The position numbers were made by a program, and so were the translations under genes. The notes below the pieces were generated by a model. That model was not told where the DNA came from and did no database searches. It was given only the letters and a program-made list of their open reading frames with translations. DNA of 64,000 nucleotides from Perognathus longimembris pacificus (lineage: Eukaryota > Chordata > Mammalia > Rodentia > Heteromyidae): contig NC_063176.1 of NCBI RefSeq assembly GCF_023159225.1, positions 7,514,963 through 7,578,962 of the forward strand. The letters run 5' to 3'. Of the stretch, positions 1 through 11,589 are shown piece after piece (position 1 is the stretch's first letter; each line of letters opens with the position of its first letter).

Positions 1-289
1 TTTTACAGTCTTCTGTCTGCTGTCATAGTATTTCCATGTTAAAGCTTAACGTGACCCCATCCCTGGTTTTCTTCTTTGTTTTCTATTCTCATACTGTTTC
101 TTCAAGTGCTACGTATTTGCGGGACTCTCATTCTTTGTCTATCAAGCTCTTCTCTATATAATTCCAGATTCAGAATTTGATTTCCAACTACTTTGTAGAA
201 GATAGAGCTTCATGGTTTCTGTCAAAAAAAATAAGTTAGAATTACAATTAATTTACATACTAACAGACTATTAGGAGAGAACAAAGTCA
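1..289. other. Unique AT-rich DNA, no feature seen
   Basis: No open frame of note, no recognised repeat and no RNA-gene signal. The text is pyrimidine-rich at first, then AT-rich. Confidence 0.5.
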
Positions 290-538
290 AAAGCCTTAAA
301 GCATTCTTTTTCTTATTCTTTATTTTTGCCAGTCCTGGAGCTTGAACTCAGGGCCTGAGCACCACTATCACTGGCTTCTTTTTGCTCAAGGCTAGTACTG
401 TACCACTTGAGCCACACCACCACTTCTGGCTTTTTCTGTATATGTGGTGCTGAGGAATGGAACCCAGGGCTTCATTTACAGCGGGGGAAGCACTGTAGCA
501 CTAGGTCACATTCCCAGCCCAAAGCCTTAAAGCATTCT
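290..538 (-). mobile_element. SINE A (ID-like + Geo-like dimer) with perfect target-site duplication
   Basis: Read on the minus strand this is a two-part tRNA-derived SINE. The left monomer runs from about 520 down to 430 and resembles tRNA-Ala/ID elements. The right monomer, with the words 'ctcaagtggta' and 'ttgagcaaaaag', runs down to about 325. A T-rich stretch at 308-324 is the poly-A tail of the minus-strand copy. The insertion is bounded by a perfect 18-bp duplication, AAAGCCTTAAAGCATTCT, at 290-307 and 521-538, which shows target-primed insertion. The structure fits the IDL-Geo type of SINE known from geomyoid rodents; the family name is my inference. Confidence 0.9.
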
Positions 539-1521
539 AGCTAGTGAATACATGGAACTTTTAAGTGGTGAACCGATAGGGAGTTAATTAGCATAGTGTT
601 GTATACAGAGTAATGTGGGTAAGTAAATATAATGGAAAATTTTATTTCCTGTTAAGAATGTGTCTAGTAAACACAATTTCCCATTAAAATGCATTATGCA
701 AATAAATTTTCTCATGAAAACACAAAATAAACTGTGGAAAAAGTTGATAACAAATGAAATAGTAGGTAGATGTTAGAACGTTACATAGCAGTTTTTAAAA
801 ATTGTTTTATCAAGTGAAAAAAATGCAAACTCAATTTTATCATAAGATAAAGCATTCAATAGCATAAAAGGAACCCTGGCCTCACAACTCCAAGGCTCTT
901 TATTTGTTGTGGCTTTATAGTAGTATCCTTGAAACCATAGATACAATTTCTTAAATTCTTTTATTCCTTTTCTTCTTGCATTAAGTTAAAATAATTATTA
1001 ATGATGTGGTGGTTTGGTGACAAAGACAGCCTTCTGAGTAGCTGGGATTTCAGGTGTGAGCTATCAGCATCCGGCCTTGGATAGTCTTAAAGATAACGGG
1101 ATAAAACCTCTTTGGTGGAGCATGGCAAAAGCTGAGGTTGCATAACGATGTGAAGAGGAGAATGGAATACTATGGCTATTTTCTCATTGTGTGACTGGAC
1201 ATTTTCAGTGCCTTTTCACAGTTAATGCTTACCTATGGAGAAGCAATGTTACATAATATTACTTGAGTATGTTTTCAGTTGGGCATGATAATAGTTATTT
1301 GATAATAAGGAAGTTATGAAGCTTTCTCTGGCAAAGCGAAGGTTATTAGTAATCACTTTATTTTGTCTCTTGTCCCCATGATATGGGGACAGCCTTACTC
1401 TTTCATAAGAATAAATAACTACTTTCAGATTGAAATGCACATGAAAAACCAATTGGAAATATTCATGGTCGAAAGTAAAATCTTTTCACTGAGGAGAATA
1501 AAAAGGACATCCTCCCCAATC
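539..1521. other. Unique AT-rich DNA with a short SINE B scrap
   Basis: Mostly AT-rich unique sequence. At about 1030-1074 lies a short minus-strand scrap of the Alu-like half of SINE B, with wording close to 'ctgagtagctgggat' and 'caggtgtgagc'. Nothing else was recognised. Confidence 0.55.
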
Positions 1522-1725
1522 ATTTTTTTTTCCCCCAGTTCTGGGGCTTGGGACTCAGGGCCTGAGCACTGTCCCTGGTTTCTTTTTTGCTCAAGGCTAG
1601 CACTCTACCTCTTGAGCCCCAGCACCACTTCTGGCTTTTTCTGTTTATGTGGTGGGAAGGAATCGAACCCCAGGGCTTCATACGTACAAGGTAAGCTCTC
1701 GACCACTAAGCCACAATCCCAGCCC
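1522..1725 (-). mobile_element. SINE A copy
   Basis: Minus-strand dimer: poly-T/poly-C at 1526-1536 (tail), right monomer with the 'ttgctcaaggctagcactc' block, then left ID-like monomer ending in the 'cccagccc' that starts the sense strand. A B-box-like 'ggaatcgaacccc' is kept. Several substitutions make it older than the copies with perfect duplications. A 136-codon open frame on the plus strand runs through it and is not a gene. Confidence 0.85.
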
Positions 1726-2652
1726 CAGGTTATTCTAAAGGTTCTTTTCATTTACCATCTATTTGAGCAATAAGAAATCTATCTGAAGAAGTCTTTTGGC
1801 TTAATCACTCAAATACTCAATACTTTTAAATACTTTGTGGTCAACATACTTAGGGTATAGTCTCATGGGTCAGTCCCTGAAAATTTTTAGGGACTGAATT
1901 GAGTGAGTAGATTCAAAGTAGATGCAATGTTTTCCTGTTACTGATGCAACCAACTTGGATTCCAGGAGATAAGACAGGTAAGCCTCTCTCAGTTTTTTAT
2001 ATCAAATACAAGAAATATTAAACTATCGGAGAAACTTTAACGTTTTTCACACTGACTATCAGTATTGAATGTGCCATATTTTCTGCAGCGTGGAATCCAT
2101 TACATTCTAACTTACTCTCTTGTCCCTGATGCTTTAACCTAGCTTTGAGATTCCCCAATGTGCCATGTACTTACGTACATATATAATATATATATGTATA
2201 TATATATATTTGTTGTCACTCCCTCATCTCTACATGTTGAAGTACATTTCCTTCTACAAAGAAAGTATCAGTTTTCACTGGCACTTTGCCAGTTGCTTTC
2301 TAATTATGTGGACAACATAGCTTCTATTTATCTTATACTATTTGGCTCAACAAGAATATTGATGAAGATGCTTCTACTAAGAATGATTGCCCTTAAGAAT
2401 AAATGCAGTGATCATCTCAAACATTCACAATCACATCGCAGCTCTCTACATTACTGAATGTTTGATTTGAACATTAAATTTAAAATTGAGACACTGGGCT
2501 TTTGTCAAAATTTAAGCAAAGTTAGGTATTAGGTATTAAATATGAAGTATCTGATGAAACTGTTTCATGTAACTATATAAGCAAATAAATTCTTGAAACT
2601 TTTTGTCAAGTTGAGATTCTTCATTCTTTTGGAAATTGTTGGTCATGTTGAA
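1726..2652. other. Unique DNA with a short (TA)n tract
   Basis: AT-rich unique sequence. An imperfect TA/TATG tract lies at about 2177-2211. The 99-codon open frame starting at 2158 crosses this tract and has no recognisable domain. Confidence 0.5.
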
Positions 2653-3227
2653 ATTGACAATTTTATTAATTAATTTTCAAAGTGATGTATAGAGGGGTTA
2701 CCATTTCATACTTAAGGCAGTCAGTGCATTTTTTTTAATCAAACTTGTTACTTCCTCCCTCATTTTTCTCCCACCTTTCCCCCTTCCAAGTTCCCTCTTC
2801 CTTTGAGTTGGCCAGTTGGTTTACAGCATACAGTTTTGTAAATATTGCCATTCCATTGGTTCGCCTTTTACCCTTTGCCTCTCCATTTTGATGTTCCCTT
2901 CCCTTCTCTAGTTCCAATAATTGTATATTCAATGCCCAGGGTGCCAATATCAGTTACAATGACATCAGAGATAAAACCATGGGGAAGAAAGACAAAAGAA
3001 ACTGGAATAATTTCATATAGCATGTTGAACATAACATGATAAACCACGTATTTCCATGGAGTTTATTTTGCTTAGGAACATCTTATGTGTTCATATGTAC
3101 ATAGCTATTGAGCTATTGTGATCTTCTTTTATGACTATCCTAGACATATATTAATTAGTCCCAATGAGGGAAACACATAGAGCCTATGTTTCTTTGGGTC
3201 TGGTTCACTTCACATTGACAATTTTAT
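2653..3227 (-). mobile_element. 5'-truncated LINE-1 3' end with 14-bp target-site duplication
   Basis: Minus-strand L1 3' end. It contains the terminal 'caaagtgatgta' block, the CT-rich complement of the L1 polypurine tract (2750-2800), and the end of the ORF2/3' UTR junction region, with words matching the plus-strand L1 at 10.9-11.4 kb. It is flanked by ATTGACAATTTTAT at 2653-2666 and again at 3214-3227, a 14-bp duplication. The insert is about 550 bp. It is dead on arrival: no promoter and no complete ORF. Confidence 0.88.
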
Positions 3228-4504
3228 AGTAAGGTAATAAAAGAAGTTTTATAAGTGTTTCTCAACTGTAGAAGAATGGACCAATTATGGAAATATAAAT
3301 ATATCCATCCTTTCATTATAAAATGTTGTGAGACTTTAATGGTTAAAGATCTACAAGCAATAGGGTGTGAATTATAATAATGATTTTCTTTATTTATTAC
3401 ACTTAATTTCAAAATATGTATGGAAGTATATGCAGTTTTTCAGTGTGTATGTATAATACAAACTGTTTGTGTGAAAGAATGAAAGGATCATCAGTCAAAT
3501 CCCAAGTCCTCTATTTAAAATATTTACTTTAAAATGAGATAGAATATTCATACTGACATATGGGAATTGTTGAGATTAGCCAGAGATCATTTATGTTCAG
3601 AAACACTGTGTTCTTAGGAAAACAACACTGTACAGATTTGACCTAAGATAATGGCTTTCTTCTGGCCAAATGAAGGTTGTTCCTTCCCTCACTTTCCTCT
3701 CCTTACAGGGCATTCAATGGAAGGAATCAGGAGACAAAAGAAAAGTAACCTTTTCTTGTGTATCTGTTGTATTTTTATCAGTGTACAGGAATTTCCCCAT
3801 AACTAGGGAATTCTGAACCTTCACTTCAATTATCAAAACGGCTGGTTGGATTATAGCTTGCTGTTAACAGGCTAGAAAAGTTAGTATCTAACAAAAGAGG
3901 TTGGGAAAATCATGACTGGTTTAAACCAATTATGATTCTGTCTTGGGGCTAGTCTCTACAAAATCTTGAAGAAATTTAGTAAGAAAGAAGCAGAAATTGC
4001 TATCAGGGAAAATTATACAATTCAGTAGCAAAACAATGGAAGTGGAAAAACTAGGTCTCATGCACGACCTAATGCATCTTAAATAGATTAACAAATAATA
4101 TATTCATAATAATATGCATAATAATTAATACATAATATATGCAAGAAGAATCATGTGTGGAACCTAAGTATTTGAATTAGGGCTTAATAAAAGTATGGCA
4201 GGCAGTAAGATACAGAATGGTTAAAACTGCAAATTATCTTTAAATTTTCAGAGAAAACATGTTTCTTATTTAATTGGTTTTTTGAAGTTATTAAAGCAGA
4301 AAAGAAGAGCACATTTGGGGGTGCCCAAACCCTTGGCTGTATGCCAGGGAGGTTTTATAAGGGTCAATTACCTTGGAGCTACAATTTTAGGGATTTAGCT
4401 TGTTATAAACTGGGTTTCATCAGTCAACACGGAGATGGTTCAATATATTTCTTGAATTCACTGAAGTCAGATGATGCTTAATGTCATCTTTCTCTTTTTC
4501 ATGT
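3228..4504. other. Unique AT-rich DNA, nothing recognised
   Basis: No repeat family, gene fragment or RNA signal was recognised. Composition is AT-rich, with runs of ATAATA around 4090-4135. Confidence 0.45.
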
Positions 4505-4800
4505 TCTGTGTGAGGAAACTTGGGTTTGAACTCAGGGCTTCACATTTGCTAGGCTACTTTTTAGATTGCATTTCATGTCTTTTTGTTTTGTTTGGGTGGG
4601 GGGTCTAGAGCAGGTTCAAAGAAGGATGCTCCTAATTAAGCAGGCCTCTTGAATAGATGGGGTGACAAGCATGAACCCCAAGCCTCGCTTATTGGTTGAG
4701 ATGGGGATTTCATCCACTTATTTTTTATTTAGTCTCATACTGTGATCTTGATTTCTGCCATCAGAATAGCCAGGATTTCAAGTGTGAGGTGTTGGCCCTC
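4505..4800 (-). repeat. Degenerate Alu/B1- and ID-like SINE remains
   Basis: Minus-strand fragments resembling old SINE monomers: 'tttgaactcagggcttcaca' near 4527, and a B1-like block near 4735-4790 including 'agccaggatttcaagtgtga'. Divergence is high, so boundaries are approximate. Confidence 0.4.
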
Positions 4801-4979
4801 CAAATAGAATCTTACAATGAGAACTTCCTTTCACTGAAGGTTGTAACAACTCATGCAATTATTTTTCAGTTGTTTTGAGGATAGAATTTAGGGCTACTAT
4901 GCTAAATGTGATACTGTTGACCTATATTACTACGACAGTTCTCATGAGTTTCACATAATGTTTTTATCTTATTCTCTAT

Positions 4980-5175
4980 GTTTTTATACATGATTTGCTT
5001 TTTTAATACTAGATGTACAGTGTAATATGTATTACATATAATACAATATAAATATGACACATTTGATCATATACACGATAGATGCTAATATATAGTACCA
5101 TATGTTAAGCATATATTAAGTATAATATATTAAGCATACACCATCATATGTGTTATGTATTATACATATGTCATT
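4980..5175. repeat. AT-rich low-complexity tract
   Basis: Runs of TATA, ATAT and 'taagcatat' words with short internal duplications ('ttaagcata' recurs around 5105-5140). No gene signal. Confidence 0.6.
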
Positions 5176-5237
5176 GAAAAATGAGAAATTTCAGAAAATT
5201 TTATAGAAATTTCAGAACAAAAAGCCATATCTGTTTT

Positions 5238-5461
5238 TTTTCCCCCCCTGGGGATTGAACTCAGGGCCTAGGCTCTGTCCTTGAGCTCCTTTTTGCTCAA
5301 GGCAATCACTCTACCACTTGGGCCACAGCTCCACTTGTGGTTTTCTAGTGGTTAGTTGGAGATAAGAGCCTCATGGATTTTCCTACCCAGGTTGGAACCA
5401 GTCTTAAGATCTCAGCCTGAGTAGCTAGGATTATAGGCAGAAGCCACCACCATCTGGCTAG
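5238..5461 (-). mobile_element. SINE B (Alu/B1-like + Geo-like dimer)
   Basis: Minus-strand composite SINE. The right monomer comes first ('ttgctcaaggcaatcactc', 'gccacagctccactt'), then a linker like 'gttggagataagagcctca', then an Alu/B1-like monomer ('ctcagcctgagtagctagga', 'ataggcagaagccacca'). It shares its right monomer with SINE A. It lies directly upstream of an L1 3' end. Confidence 0.85.
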
Positions 5462-5494
5462 GAAAACTATCTTAAATACCAAATAAAAAGGTAA

Positions 5495-5882
5495 ATTCCA
5501 GGGCTACAACTGAGAAAAGTCAGAAAATCAGAGCAAACCATCTATTTAGCAACATGAGAGAAACAAGGTAGGGTTTGTTACCCCTGATGTCACTGTAACT
5601 GATGTTGGAACCTTGGGTATTATATTTATGTTTATCAGAACTAGGGAATGGATGAGGAACATTAAAATGGAGAGACAAAGGGTAAAAGGTGAACCAATGC
5701 AACAGCAATACTTACAAAACTATATGCTTTAAACCAACTGTTCAACTCTGGAGGGGGGAAGGAATTGGGGAAGGAGAAAGGTAGGAGAAAAATGAGGGAG
5801 GAGGTAACAAGTTTGATAAGAAATGTATTCACCACCTTATGTATGAAATTGTAACCCTCCTGTACAACACTTTGACAATTAA
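5495..5882 (+). mobile_element. 5'-truncated LINE-1 3' end
   Basis: Plus-strand L1 3' UTR. Visible blocks are 'gagagacaaagggtaaaagg', a purine-rich tract with G runs (5748-5815), 'gaggaggtaacaagtttga', 'aagaaatgta', and the terminal 'acactttgacaatt'. No ORF2 remains. Confidence 0.85.
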
Positions 5883-6185
5883 TTAAGCATAGGAGTGATC
5901 ATTTAAAATGAATCGTGATTTAGAATAAGAAAAGATGTAGGTATCATGAGGTTGGAGAAAATTTCAATAATAAATTATACAGCAAGAGTTGAGTCCTATT
6001 TTTACACTGTAGCCTTGAGGGAATTAAGTATGCTCTGATTACATTTTTCTCTTGTGTTTGGCATTAAAAAGAGGGTTGACATGTGCGGATAGAAGACAGA
6101 AGGTAAGTCAGCCTATGGTATTTCAACAAATTTTATTATGAAGCTATAAGCATAACTATTATATAAACTCTGATGCTTTTTTCCC

Positions 6186-6268
6186 TTTATTGTTAAAGTG
6201 AAGTACAGAGGTGTTATAGTTTCATACTTAAGGCAGTGAGTACATTTCTTGTTCAACTTGTGATCCTT
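6186..6268 (-). mobile_element. Very short LINE-1 3' end (about 80 bp)
   Basis: Minus-strand copy of only the last 80 or so bases of the L1 3' UTR: 'ctttattgttaaagtga', then 'acagaggtgttatagtttca', then 'tacatttcttgttcaacttg'. It ends where the L1 polypurine tract would begin. Copies of similar length lie at 15236 and 45480. Confidence 0.75.
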
Positions 6269-7321
6269 GATGACGCTTTTGCTAAACTGTCTCCGTATAC
6301 AGGGAAAACTGAGTGTCAACTTAAAACTCTTAACCAATTCATATTTTAATGTAAACAAGCTCACTGGGTAGGGGTATTAGCAAAAGAGTGAGGAACATAT
6401 CTGGCCACACTTGTTCAGTAGTGATGCTTCTGAATCTGTGTTTCCAATTTGTTGACAGGAATGGTACTCAGGGGCAAGTTAACAGTTCCTGGCCTTTGAG
6501 GCTGGATTCATCAGGATGGAAGGTTGTGCTTGACAGTTATCTGAGCCTGTGTTGGTCATGTTCCCCAATGCTCCAACAGCTGTGGAGTTGTAGGACAAGA
6601 ATGAAATAATCAGATGGTTGTGGGTTTGATTTCATTCTTTTCCACCAGCGTTATATTGATGTGTTGTACCCTAGAACACAGGATAATGATCAGCTTTCGT
6701 ACTAGACATGCAGCAATGGAAAGATGATCTATTATGGGATTGAATTTCTTTTTCTTTTCCTTGTGGGGAAAAATTAAAAGAAATAATGTAAGTGGTTCTG
6801 AGGTGACCAGACTCCCTAGGTCTGTCACCCCATTTTATCTCTGTTACATTTTATAATCTCAAGCACTTAAATTGCTCACCATTTCTAGAGCTATAAAGAA
6901 TCTGAGAGACAGGAATCAATACCTAGGACATTAAAAAGAACTTAAAAATCAGACACATGTTGTGAAATTGATGTTTTAAACCTCATTAGTTTCCAGTCAT
7001 CATACGGGAAGTCAGTACTGGGAAACAATTATGAATCAGAAAAACAGATGGACTTGACCTCCAAGCTCCGTCCACTTCAGTTTCTGGCAGCATCAGTGTT
7101 GACACTGTGAGCTTGGGTTTTTATGTCAAATTTTATTTTAACTATCTTGATCTTTTCTACATAAATAAAAAATAGGACAGAGTGCAATCTTCTATTATTT
7201 GTCTTTCACTCTCACCTCAAATAATTAAGCACCTCAGATGATGTGAGGGAAAATTAGGCTGTTTATTGATTTCTTCTTATGTGTTTTATTTAGGGTAATC
7301 CTTGTACCCAGTGAGGCTGGC
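6269..7321. other. Unique DNA, nothing recognised
   Basis: Mixed-composition unique sequence. Short open frames here (for example 73 codons at 6388-6609) show no domain and no repeat. Confidence 0.45.
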
Positions 7322-7472
7322 TATATAGTATTGTTTTCAGTTTAAAAACTCTAGTATTAAGGCCTAGAGAAAACACCTGATTGACTTAGGTCACTACTTT
7401 CTATGGAATATAGGTGGGGCTAGAATCAGGCACCCTAACTTAAGAGTTTGTAATATAATATTAGCGTGCTAA
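7322..7472 (+). mobile_element. MIR relic
   Basis: Weak but ordered match to the MIR core and 3' half: 'aaggcctagagaaaacacc', then 'gacttaggtcactac', then 'gtggggctagaatcaggca'. This is an ancient mammal-wide tRNA-derived SINE, heavily diverged. Confidence 0.6.
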
Positions 7473-8540
7473 CCCATGTGAGTTACTCGGTGAACTATTT
7501 ATATGTTAATTCATATACACAGAGATCCTTGTCAAGGAATTTAGAGAGAAAGACCAGGGGAAGGTGATGATGATGAGGTTGTATCTGTGCATGGTTCCTA
7601 GGACATAGGAATTTTCTTACTTTGCCACCACAGGGCCAGCCCCACATAGGTACTGAGTAAGGGCTATCAGTATCGACAGGCCTGTAGGGAAGAGGCCACC
7701 TGTGTGTCAGTGCATCTCTACTTTCAAACCAATGGACTTATGTGTACCTTTCTGAGAATAAGTACATCTTTTAGTTAAGACAAACTCAGATGCCAGCAAA
7801 TCAAATAAAGCACACATCTAAAAAGTCAAAAACTTTATGAGAAGGGTGTGAAGCCTGGACAGGACAAAGAGTCACCCTAGTCCTGTGCCAGACCTGTGAA
7901 GAACCGTGCCTATTTCCTTGCTTAGTTTTCCCACATCACAAAGCCTGAATTATCCATTGTGGACAAATAATTAATACTTGCAGTCTCTTTAAAATGAAAG
8001 GGTTACTTTTAATCCAGTTCTAATGTCATCGATAATCCTCAGGATCAAGCAAAAGATCATTGAGCAAAATTCAGAGGAAAGACTGACACGATTTTAATTT
8101 GCTTCTTATGTAGCATGTACCAAGGGTATTATTGTTTTGGATTCAATGGAAGAATAGCCTGTGGAGAAATTCTCAGAATAAACTGGGCATTTTGATGATT
8201 ATGGTAGTGTTTGCATGTTTCCTCATATATAAAAAGTCACAGGCATGCAAAGTTACAGTTTTGAGTTTGTCCTTAGAGAAGCAAAAGCAATGTCATTCAA
8301 ATTGGTTTAAGCAAAAAAAAAAAAAATGACAGATGACTTTATTTTAAGAAGTTTATCTACTTGGAAATGTGAACCATAGTAAAATATGAGCTAGGGAACA
8401 GTCATTTTGCTTGGACATGACTGATGACTAATGACTCTACTTTCCTTATTTACTTACAACATTTTAATTTCGGAAACTAAAAGTTTCCTTTGTGATTCTA
8501 GTCTACAATGCTTATGAACTCTATGATTATTAACAATAAT
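7473..8540. other. Unique DNA with a short A run
   Basis: Unique sequence. A run of 13 A at about 8312-8325 may be the tail of an unrecognised retrotransposon or a chance run. No gene evidence. Confidence 0.4.
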
Positions 8541-8810
8541 ACAATTCTTTCCAGGTTAGGTGATATGTATATTTCTTTCCCTTTGCTTAGTGTAATGTGT
8601 TCCTTCTTTCTCTCTCATTGCCCCCTCCCTTCCACCCGCCCCCCATTGAGTTGCTTAGTTTGCTCTCATCAATGTCCATTGCAGCTGTTGGGCCCCATCT
8701 ACTGTCTTTTCTTTTCACGTGCTTTCCATTCATTCTCTGCCCTCCTGTTAGCTTCCCTCAGATGTGCATGTGTATGCACCATATGTGAGGTGCATACTAT
8801 AAGACTAATT
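8541..8810 (-). mobile_element. Probable older LINE-1 3' UTR, minus strand
   Basis: CT-rich block with 'tttctttccctttgcttag' followed by C-rich stretches, ordered like the minus-strand L1 3' end at 59388-59600. Assignment is moderate because the terminal L1 block is blurred. The 126-codon open frame across it is a by-product of the CT-rich strand. Confidence 0.45.
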
Positions 8811-8874
8811 AAGAAGTCCTTTGCTTCCTCATCTGTGGAGTTCTGGAGGTCCATAATTGGGAAGATTAAAAAAA

Positions 8875-9025
8875 ATGATGAAAGCTAAGGGGAGTAGTTT
8901 GGGGGAGGAAAAGTGGGAGAAAAATGAGGAATGGGGTAACAACTATGACAGGAAATGTATATGTGTTTGCTACCTTAAGTATGTCACTGAAACACCTCTG
9001 TACATCATCTTGACAATAATAAAAA
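8875..9025 (+). mobile_element. 5'-truncated LINE-1 3' end
   Basis: Plus-strand terminal L1 3' UTR: G/A-rich 'gtttgggggaggaaaagtgg', 'gagaaaaatgagg', 'ggtaacaactatgacaggaa', then 'cacctctgtacatcatcttg' and 'acaataataaaaaag'. It starts within the polypurine tract. Confidence 0.8.
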
Positions 9026-9137
9026 AGAATGAAGATTTATGTGAACACAAAGCAAATTGTCCTGAGAGTTGAGAAGTTGAAGTCAAACTGTAGATCTTAA
9101 TAAAACCAAGACCATAGGGTTTTTATTGGTGTGATGG

Positions 9138-9138
<1 letters not shown>

Positions 9139-9177
<39 letters not shown>

Positions 9178-9236
9178 CATCCATCCATCCATCCATCCAT
9201 CCATCCATCCATCCATCTATCTATCCATCCATCCAT
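9139..9236. repeat. Compound (CTAT)n/(CCAT)n microsatellite
   Basis: About 9 units of CTAT followed by about 12 units of CCAT, then a short CTAT interruption and more CCAT. It is long and nearly pure in two phases, so it is likely length-polymorphic. Confidence 0.97.
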
Positions 9237-10247
9237 TGTGAAGGGAATTAGTATACCCATGTTATTAATAGTAAAATTAATTTGAAAGGTCTATAAAGGT
9301 CTATATTAGGTTACCTCCACATCTGTTTCAGCATGTTAAGACAGTTAGGGAGAACATTGTGGATCCATAAAACACAGTCATGATCATTTTCTGATAATTC
9401 TCAGTATGTATTAGTGCCACTACCTGAAACTTCATCTACTGTCACAGGTGTGTACAAGAGCTAATTCAATCACACTCATGAAAACTATTTTAACCACTCA
9501 GTATTTAGGCACCTGATGTCAGGAAGCTACTACCTACGAGTGATACATCGCTAGTACTGGCCTCTGTGACAGAGCTGTCTGTCTCAATTGGTTGGCCTTG
9601 CAACACTGTGAGTTATTCAAAGAAAAAGGAAACAGAAGCATACATGATATTCTAGATCCTATAATTAAGTTAGTGTCTTGTGTCTCTTGTTTTCAAATAA
9701 AGCTTATCTCTTAAAGTGAGAATTCATAAGACAAATTGGAGATGACATAATTAGGGAAATAGATTAATTAGGAAACATGATTTTCATTCTGTCTCTAAAC
9801 CTCAAGGCAATTTGTGCAGACCTCTTATTGCTTGCAGAGGCACTGCAAGTAATTATGAAAATACAGATTTCATGGTACTATCAGAGATTTACTGTATTAG
9901 CAAGTCTGGAATGGCGTCTGCAATCTGGGTCCTTAAAAATCTTGCAAAGTGAATCTTGTTAGTATGAATGTAAAGGGATTTCTGGGCCATGCAGGGCACA
10001 TCTGATGGCAACTAAAGGATGACAGAAAACATGACATTGTCTTAGCTGCTGAGCTACTTATTTTAGTGGTTTTAGTTCTTGGAAATAGAGAGTGTGTAGA
10101 AAGCACGATGGCAGGCAGGAAAGATATACATTGGTCTTTTTCCTCCTCTAGTCCATAATCAAGTAAAGTTTTTAAGTTTATAAAACTACCATGTGAGTAT
10201 TTTCTAAAGGAGTTTTCACTATTATTAGTGTAAATTAATTGTATAAA
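9237..10247. other. Unique DNA, nothing recognised
   Basis: Mixed unique sequence without a recognised repeat or coding signal. Confidence 0.45.
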
Positions 10248-11464
10248 GAGGCCTCATCTCTAAAATATATGCAGAACTAAAAAAATTACCTTCTTCCAAA
10301 ACAAAACAGCAAAGAACCAATAGCCCCCTCATCAAGTGGGCTAAAGACTTACGAAGAGACTTCTCTGATAAGGAAATGAGAATGGCCAAGAGACATATGA
10401 AAAAGTGCTCTACATCACTGGCCATAAAAGAAATGCAAATCAAAACAACATTGAGATTCCATATCACCCCAGTAAGAATGTCATAGATCAAGAAAACTAA
10501 CAATAACAAATGTTGGAGGGGATGTGGCCAAAAGGGAACCCTACTTCATTGTTGGTGGGAATGTAAACTGGTTCAGCCACTCTGGCAAATGGTATGGAGA
10601 TTCCTCAGAAGGCTAAATATAGAAGTCCCCTATGACCCAGAAGCCCCACTTTTGGGTATCTATCCAAAAGGCCACAAACATAATCACAGTAAAGCCACCA
10701 GCACAACAATGTTCATCGCAGCACAATTTGTCATAGCTAGAATCTGGAACCAACCCAGATTCCCCTCAGTAGAGGAATGGATCAGGAAAATGTGGCACAT
10801 ATATACAATGGAATTTTATGCCTGTATCAGAAAGAATGACATTGCCCCATTTGTAAGGAAATGGAAGGGCTTGGAAAAAATTATACTAAGTGAAGTGAGC
10901 CAGACCCAAAGAAACATGGACTCTATGGTCTCCCTTATTGGGAATAATTAGTACAGGTTTAGGCAAGTCATAGCAGAGCGTCACAAGAGCCCAGTAGCTA
11001 TATCCTTATGAACACATAAGATGATGCTAAGTGAAATGAACTCCATGTTATGGAAACGATTGTTATATCACAGTTGTCCCATCTGTATCTGTAGCTTCTA
11101 TTATTGATGAAGTTCTTGTATCACCTTCCTGTGGTTGTACCTACACTATCTCTGTAATTTTATCTGAGTATATTGGAAACCGTGTATAGTGGTATTAGAA
11201 GTAGGAAATTGAAAGGGAATACCAAAATTGAGAGACACAGGGTAAAAAAAGACAAACAACTACAAAAGCAATACTTGCAAAACTGTTTGGTGTAAGTGAA
11301 CTGAACACCTCAGGGGGGGAAGGGAAAGGGGGAGGAGGGAGGGGGTATGAGGGACAAGGTAACAAACAGTACAAGAAATGTATCCAATGCCTAACGTATG
11401 AAACTGTAACCTCTCTGTACATCAGTTTGATAATAAAAATTTGAAAAAAAAAACAGAGGCTTCA
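10248..11464 (+). mobile_element. 5'-truncated LINE-1 (ORF2 end + 3' UTR) with target-site duplication
   Basis: The longest uninterrupted L1 here, about 1.2 kb. It starts within the ORF2 3' half (about 10258) and carries the C-terminal ORF2 region. The 3' UTR follows, with a purine/G-rich tract (11310-11350), and it ends in 'ataaaaatttg' plus an A run at 11444-11453. A 10-bp near-duplication, AGAGGCCTCA at 10248-10257 and AGAGGCTTCA at 11455-11464, bounds it. This copy serves as the local reference for the other fragments. Confidence 0.92.
10487..10951 (+). pseudogene. LINE-1 ORF2 C-terminal remnant
   Basis: An open frame of about 154 codons runs from just after an in-frame TAG at 10484 to a TAG at 10949. 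It encodes the ORF2p C-terminus downstream of the reverse transcriptase domain. Recognisable L1 motifs are WWECKL, WRFLRRLNIE, PLLGIYPKGHK and SEVSQTQR. It lacks the endonuclease and reverse transcriptase parts, so it makes no active enzyme. The frame after the TAG is undamaged, which suggests a fairly young insertion. It has no promoter of its own. Confidence 0.9.
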
Positions 11465-11589
11465 CAGGGATATTTACAAACATGCATATAATTCACTGTG
11501 ATCAGATTTAGCCTCTCTAACATTCTCTCATGAGACCTTGATGTCCTCTCCTGATTTTCTCAAGTCTTTAGTGCTGTTCTTTCACACAC

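Noticed and set aside
1363..1773. 136-codon plus-strand open frame
   Set aside because: It runs through a minus-strand SINE A; the translated text is SINE-derived, without domain or start context.
8508..8888. 126-codon plus-strand frame
   Set aside because: It lies in a CT-rich old L1 3' UTR with no recognisable domain.
9139..9236. CRISPR-like or satellite array
   Set aside because: Units are 4 bp without spacers, so this is a simple microsatellite.
10258..11454. Active, full-length L1
   Set aside because: The 5' UTR, ORF1 and most of ORF2 are absent, and the upstream frame has a stop at 10484.
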